This document shows positions 7,538-10,741 of a stretch of 10,741 nucleotides of DNA, in pieces; positions within the stretch are counted from its first letter, which is position 1, and the number at the start of each line of letters is the position of its first letter. The stretch is from assembly GCA_024762915.1 (NCBI GenBank), contig JANTGL010000068.1:1-10741 (forward strand), written 5' to 3'. The notes under the pieces are model-generated. The model did no database searches, was not told the DNA's origin, and was given only the letters and a program-made list of their open reading frames with translations. This DNA comes from Bacteroidales bacterium (GTDB taxonomy: Bacteria > Bacteroidota > Bacteroidia > Bacteroidales > JAADGE01). A program made the position numbers and the translations under genes.

Positions 7538-9625
7538 ATGGCTACATTACAAAGAATCAGAAATGCAGGACCTGTTATTGTTATTGTTATTGGTTTGGCA
7601 TTAGTTGCATTTTTATTAGGAGATGTTAATAAATTATTTTCTCGTTCGGACAGAAATATTGCCGAAATTAACGGAACACCGGTTTCAATTCAGGAATATC
7701 AAGTACGATTTAAAAACTATGAAGAAGGAATGAAAATGTTAACGGGAAAATCTTCATTAGATGAACAAAATCAAAAATACGTTAAAGAACAAGTGTGGGA
7801 CAAAATTGTTAAAAATTACTCACTTTCAAATACTTATGAAAATCTAGGTCTTGAAGTAAGTGATTTGGAATTAGCAAAAATTGTCAGCGGTGAAAATATT
7901 CAAACAGGATTGGATCCGCTGACCCGTCAAATATTTACGGATCCTAATACAAGACAGTTTAATTCGCAAGCTGCCGTAAATTTCTTCCAAAATGCAAACC
8001 AATCGGAAGAAGGGCTCCAAGTTGCAAAATTCCTTGAAAATGAAATGCGTGATAACAGAAAATTTACAAAATATGCGTCTTTAATTTCTAAAGGAATGAA
8101 TATTACAAATTTTGAAGCAAAGAGTTTGTATAAAGAACGTGTTAATGTCGTTGATTTTGATTATACTTCAAAAAAATATAATTCTGTTTCTGACAGTACG
8201 GTTTCCGTAACGGAAAATGAACTTAAAGAATATTATGATTCTCATAAAAATGATTACGAACAAAAAGAATCAAGAGATATTGCCTATGTGACTTTAAACA
8301 TAGTGCCTTCGGAAGAAGATTTTCAAGTTGCCGAAAAAGATATCGAATATTATAAAGCGGAGTTTTCAGAAATTTCTGTTGATACATCAATCAATGAATT
8401 AATTGATTACGTTAATGCAAATTCGGAAGTCCCTTTTGACGAAAAACATTATTCACTTGAAGAATTGGGTGATACAGCTTTATTTAATGCCCCATCTGAT
8501 TCTGTTTTCGGTCCTGATTTAGAAAACGGTTCGTATGTATTAAAACGTGTGTTTGACAGAGTTACTGTTCCTGATACGGTTGGTGCTCGTCATATTTTAA
8601 TTCAAGTTGACGGACAAGTTATAAAAGATATGAACAGAGCAGAAGAAATTGCTGACAGCTTAAAAACATTAATTAAGAAGGGTTCCGATTTTGCTCAATT
8701 AGCAAAAGATAATTCTGCCGATAAAGGTTCTGCCGAAAAAGGCGGAGATTTGGATAAATTTACCGAAGGGAGAATGGTAAGACCATTCAGCGATGCTTGT
8801 TTTAAAGGAAATGTAGGCGATATTGTTATCGTAAAATCACAGTACGGCGTACATTTAATCGAAATAACTTATCAAAGCAAACCTAAAAAAGAAAAAGTAA
8901 GAATAGCAAAAATTATAAATGAAGTCAGACCGGGTAATAATACAATCAGCGGGTATTTTGCAAAAGCCAGAGATTTATCGATAAATTCAGATAATAATAC
9001 GGATAAATTTGATGAATTAATAGAAAAAGACCATTTAACAAAAAAAATTGCAACTGAAATAACACCTGAAACAGAAATCATTGCAGGAGTTGATAATCCG
9101 GATGCAGTTATTCGTTGGATTTATAAAGATGAAACAGGTAAAGGAAGTGTTTCCGAACCGTTTCAGGACGGAGATATATTCATTGTGGCTGCCGTTACGG
9201 AAGTCAGAGAAGACGGTACGGCACCTTTTGACCAAGTAAAAGAAGATGTTACGGCAAAAGTCCGAAAAGAGAAAAAAGGAGAAATGTTTGTAAAAGAAAT
9301 GCAAGATATATCGAGTTTTGATAAAACAGCTAAAAATATCAGCTTTTCATCCTCAAGATTAAATGATGACGGAATTGAATATGCCGTAATTGCAACAGGC
9401 ACTCAATTAGAAAAAGATAAAATATCAAAACCGATAATCGGAGAAAACGGAGTGTATGTTTTAAAAGTAACTTCAAAAACAGGTGCCGAAACGGTTGAAG
9501 ATAAAGATGTTGTAAACGATAAAATGAATGCTGAAAGAAGATTGTATTTTACAATCTCACGTCAAATTTTCGATGCATTAAAAGATGCAGCAGAAGTTCA
9601 AGATGACAGAGCAAAATTCTTTTAA
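7538..9625 (+). CDS. ppiD: PpiD-type membrane-anchored peptidyl-prolyl isomerase/chaperone
   Basis: This 695-residue protein has one N-terminal membrane anchor (about 12-28, PVIVIVIGLALVAFLLG), then a large periplasmic part. A SurA-N-like chaperone segment starts at about 41 (IAEINGTPVSIQEYQ). The parvulin domain spans about 349-443: ARHILIQV with His352, GGDLDKFTEGRMVRPF, and GVHLIEI with His439, the two conserved histidines of the fold. The C-terminal 250 residues contain a second, degenerate parvulin-like stretch (GSVSEPFQDGDIFIVAAVTEV) without those histidines, as is common in this family. The role is folding of periplasmic and outer-membrane proteins emerging from the Sec translocon. It is somewhat longer than E. 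coli PpiD (623 residues). It is divergent from susC and convergent with the rhomboid gene, and appears monocistronic with its own terminator. The C-terminal RAKFF ends a complete frame. Confidence 0.9.
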   Translation: MATLQRIRNAGPVIVIVIGLALVAFLLGDVNKLFSRSDRNIAEINGTPVSIQEYQVRFKNYEEGMKMLTGKSSLDEQNQKYVKEQVWDKIVKNYSLSNTYENLGLEVSDLELAKIVSGENIQTGLDPLTRQIFTDPNTRQFNSQAAVNFFQNANQSEEGLQVAKFLENEMRDNRKFTKYASLISKGMNITNFEAKSLYKERVNVVDFDYTSKKYNSVSDSTVSVTENELKEYYDSHKNDYEQKESRDIAYVTLNIVPSEEDFQVAEKDIEYYKAEFSEISVDTSINELIDYVNANSEVPFDEKHYSLEELGDTALFNAPSDSVFGPDLENGSYVLKRVFDRVTVPDTVGARHILIQVDGQVIKDMNRAEEIADSLKTLIKKGSDFAQLAKDNSADKGSAEKGGDLDKFTEGRMVRPFSDACFKGNVGDIVIVKSQYGVHLIEITYQSKPKKEKVRIAKIINEVRPGNNTISGYFAKARDLSINSDNNTDKFDELIEKDHLTKKIATEITPETEIIAGVDNPDAVIRWIYKDETGKGSVSEPFQDGDIFIVAAVTEVREDGTAPFDQVKEDVTAKVRKEKKGEMFVKEMQDISSFDKTAKNISFSSSRLNDDGIEYAVIATGTQLEKDKISKPIIGENGVYVLKVTSKTGAETVEDKDVVNDKMNAERRLYFTISRQIFDALKDAAEVQDDRAKFF
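7574..7591 (+). repeat. Three tandem GTTATT hexamers in the ppiD membrane anchor
   Basis: Three perfect direct copies of GTTATT encode Val-Ile three times (residues 13-18) in the transmembrane segment. Gain or loss of a copy would stay in frame and change the anchor by two residues. It may be only low-complexity coding of a hydrophobic helix. Confidence 0.6.
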
Positions 9626-9646
9626 AATTAGTTTTTAAAGATAATT

Positions 9647-9678
9647 AATCCGAGTAAAATATTTACTCGGATTTTTTT
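9647..9678 (+). terminator. Rho-independent terminator of ppiD, overlapping the rhomboid 3' end
   Basis: AATCCGAGTAAA (9647-9658) pairs perfectly with TTTACTCGGATT (9662-9673) around a 3-nt loop. On the plus strand a T7 tract runs 9672-9678. It lies 21 nt after the ppiD stop. On the minus strand the same arm contains the last rhomboid codons and its TAA (9665-9663), but the following sequence AATTATCTTT has no solid T-run, so termination in that direction would be weaker. Confidence 0.88.
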
Positions 9679-10364
9679 ATATTTATTTGGTCATCTTTTT
9701 CAATAAAATGATAATTGATTTCAGTAATATTAACATCGTTGCTTTCAGGAGCAGAAAACTCCTTCGTAAAAGAATCTTCCTCTTCCGGTTTTTCGTCAAC
9801 TTTGATTTTCTTCGGTACAAAAATTAATGCTAAGATTAAGCCCGTAATTGCTCCGAAAAGATGAGACTCCCAAGATACCTCAGGTTTTAAAGGGAGGACA
9901 CCCCATACCATTCCTCCGTATATAAACACAATTAAAAGTGAAAGTGAAGCTAAAGCTCTGTTTTTATGAATTAATCCCGAAAAAAATAAGAAGGAAGAAA
10001 AACCGTAAATCATACCGCTTGCTCCGATGTGATATGCAGGACGTGCAGCTAACCAAACCCAAAATCCTGAAACAATCCATATAAGAAGAAAAACTTTATA
10101 AGCTGAGTCTTTATAAAAATAAAAAATTGCCGTTCCTAATAAAAAGAAAGGTATCGTATTAGAAAAAAGATGTTCAAAACTTCCGTGAATGAACGGAGCA
10201 GTAATTATTCCGGTTAAACTGTCAAGTTGTTGGGGATAAATTCCGTAGGTATATAAATTAAGATGTAAGGAATATTCAATGATTTTAACCGACCACATTA
10301 TTAATAAGAATAACACCGGAATTATTAAACTTAATTTTAATCTTATTTTCTCAATATTATTCAT
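9663..10364 (-). CDS. Rhomboid-family intramembrane serine protease
   Basis: This 233-residue inner-membrane protein has about six transmembrane helices (roughly 11-26, 66-84, 90-107, 114-132, 138-156, 166-183). The rhomboid signature is complete: HGSFEHLFSN at 60-69, the catalytic serine motif GASG at 114-117 (Ser116), and the catalytic histidine His168 in SHLFGAITG on the last helix. It should therefore be an active protease that cuts substrates within or beside the membrane; the substrate is unknown. After the last helix, residues 187-233 form a hydrophilic, mostly acidic tail (EKPEEEDSF), presumably cytoplasmic, with no recognised domain. I chose the ATG at 10364. The frame reaches a TTG at 10409, but a -7 box at 10384-10391 lies between them, so the longer form would not be transcribed from it. 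The gene converges with ppiD, and its final codons lie in the shared hairpin. Confidence 0.9.
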   Translation of the reverse strand: MNNIEKIRLKLSLIIPVLFLLIMWSVKIIEYSLHLNLYTYGIYPQQLDSLTGIITAPFIHGSFEHLFSNTIPFFLLGTAIFYFYKDSAYKVFLLIWIVSGFWVWLAARPAYHIGASGMIYGFSSFLFFSGLIHKNRALASLSLLIVFIYGGMVWGVLPLKPEVSWESHLFGAITGLILALIFVPKKIKVDEKPEEEDSFTKEFSAPESNDVNITEINYHFIEKDDQINIKKSE

Positions 10365-10383
10365 TAATTTTACCTTTTCAATA

Positions 10384-10391
10384 CAAAAGTA
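10384..10391 (-). promoter_or_regulatory. -7 element for the rhomboid gene
   Basis: Read on the minus strand, TACTTTTG matches TAnnTTTG fully. It places transcription start near 10377, leaving a leader of about 13 nt that includes AAAAGG before the ATG at 10364. The nearest upstream TTG (10409-10407) is only 15 nt away instead of about 20, so the -33 element is poor. Confidence 0.5.
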
Positions 10392-10418
10392 ATTATAAAT
10401 ACCTTGCAAGAAAAACAG

Positions 10419-10741
10419 ATGAAATTTGAAATCCTGAAGAAAGGCGAAAAAACAAAAGCAAAAACCGGAATTTTACATACCGATCACGGAAAAATTGAAA
10501 CTCCTATTTTTATGCCTGTGGGTACGGTCGGTTCTGTGAAAGCAGTGCACCAAAAGGAACTGGATGAAGATATAAAAGCTCAAATTATTTTAGGAAATAC
10601 ATATCATCTTTATTTGCGACCCGGAACTGAAATTTTGGAAGCTGCCGGCGGATTGCATAAGTTTATGAATTGGAATAAGCCGATTTTAACGGATAGCGGA
10701 GGTTATCAGGTTTTTTCTCTTTCGGAAATTCGGAAAATTAC
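10419..10741 (+). CDS. tgt: tRNA-guanine transglycosylase, N-terminal 107 residues (3' end beyond window)
   Basis: Tgt replaces guanine 34 in the anticodon of tRNAs for Asp, Asn, His and Tyr with the queuosine precursor preQ1. The visible N-terminus reads from MKFEILKKGEKTKAKTG into TPIFMPVGTVGSVKAV, then ILGNTYHLYLRPG and LTDSGGYQVFSLS, all strongly conserved family motifs. Asp92 in TDSGG corresponds to the active-site Asp102 of the Zymomonas enzyme. The nucleophilic aspartate and the zinc site lie downstream, outside the window. The ATG at 10419 gives the usual start, and no in-frame ATG lies close upstream. The gene is divergent from the rhomboid gene with only 54 nt between starts. A poor TACCTTGC near 10400-10407 resembles a -7 box but would leave almost no leader, so its promoter is uncertain. 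Confidence 0.95.
   Translation, partial: MKFEILKKGEKTKAKTGILHTDHGKIETPIFMPVGTVGSVKAVHQKELDEDIKAQIILGNTYHLYLRPGTEILEAAGGLHKFMNWNKPILTDSGGYQVFSLSEIRKI

Noticed and set aside
8872..9402. Minus-strand frames inside ppiD
   Set aside because: They overlap the conserved PpiD frame, show no family features and have no promoter or start context.
10365..10409. Fifteen-residue N-terminal extension of the rhomboid from a TTG
   Set aside because: The extension contains the predicted -7 box, is not hydrophobic or family-like, and an ATG preceded by AAAAGG lies at 10364.

Overview
The window is A+T-rich DNA from a member of the Bacteroidota, most likely an anaerobic or microaerophilic lineage such as Bacteroidales. 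Four things point this way: a complete SusC/SusD outer-membrane pair, promoters that fit the Bacteroidota -33 TTG / -7 TAnnTTTG pattern, weak or absent Shine-Dalgarno sequences, and a PerR-rubredoxin-rubrerythrin peroxide-defence operon of the anaerobic type. I see no rRNA, tRNA, CRISPR array, insertion sequence or phage gene. Gene content is mostly housekeeping and envelope functions. I did not find a convincing new biological system here.

Layout. From 7325 down to 1, everything runs on the minus strand: susC-like and susD-like genes (20-nt gap), a strong terminator at 2287-2319, a YycJ-type metallo-beta-lactamase-fold hydrolase, then a tight perR-hrb-rbr operon whose last gene leaves the left edge. 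From 7538 to 9625 a PpiD-type periplasmic folding factor runs on the plus strand, divergent from susC across a 212-nt intergenic region that carries a promoter for each direction. It converges on a minus-strand rhomboid protease (9663-10364), and one terminator hairpin serves the junction. A 54-nt divergent gap then leads to tgt (tRNA-guanine transglycosylase), which runs off the right edge.

How the genes work together. PerR carries all five metal-sensing ligands of the PerR type and the four-cysteine zinc site. A 13-nt palindrome close to the PerR box lies between its promoter and its start codon, so the operon is probably peroxide-induced and autoregulated. Hrb (flavin-reductase domain plus rubredoxin) would pass electrons to rubrerythrin, which reduces H2O2. 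The SusC/SusD pair should import an unknown ligand across the outer membrane. No glycosidase, peptidase or dedicated regulator lies beside it, so the ligand cannot be read from context. PpiD, anchored in the inner membrane, would help such outer-membrane proteins fold. The rhomboid protease and Tgt look like independent housekeeping genes.

Three starts were moved from upstream TTG codons to ATG codons (yycJ 2254, susC 7325, rhomboid 10364), supported by family start position, signal peptide or promoter position.
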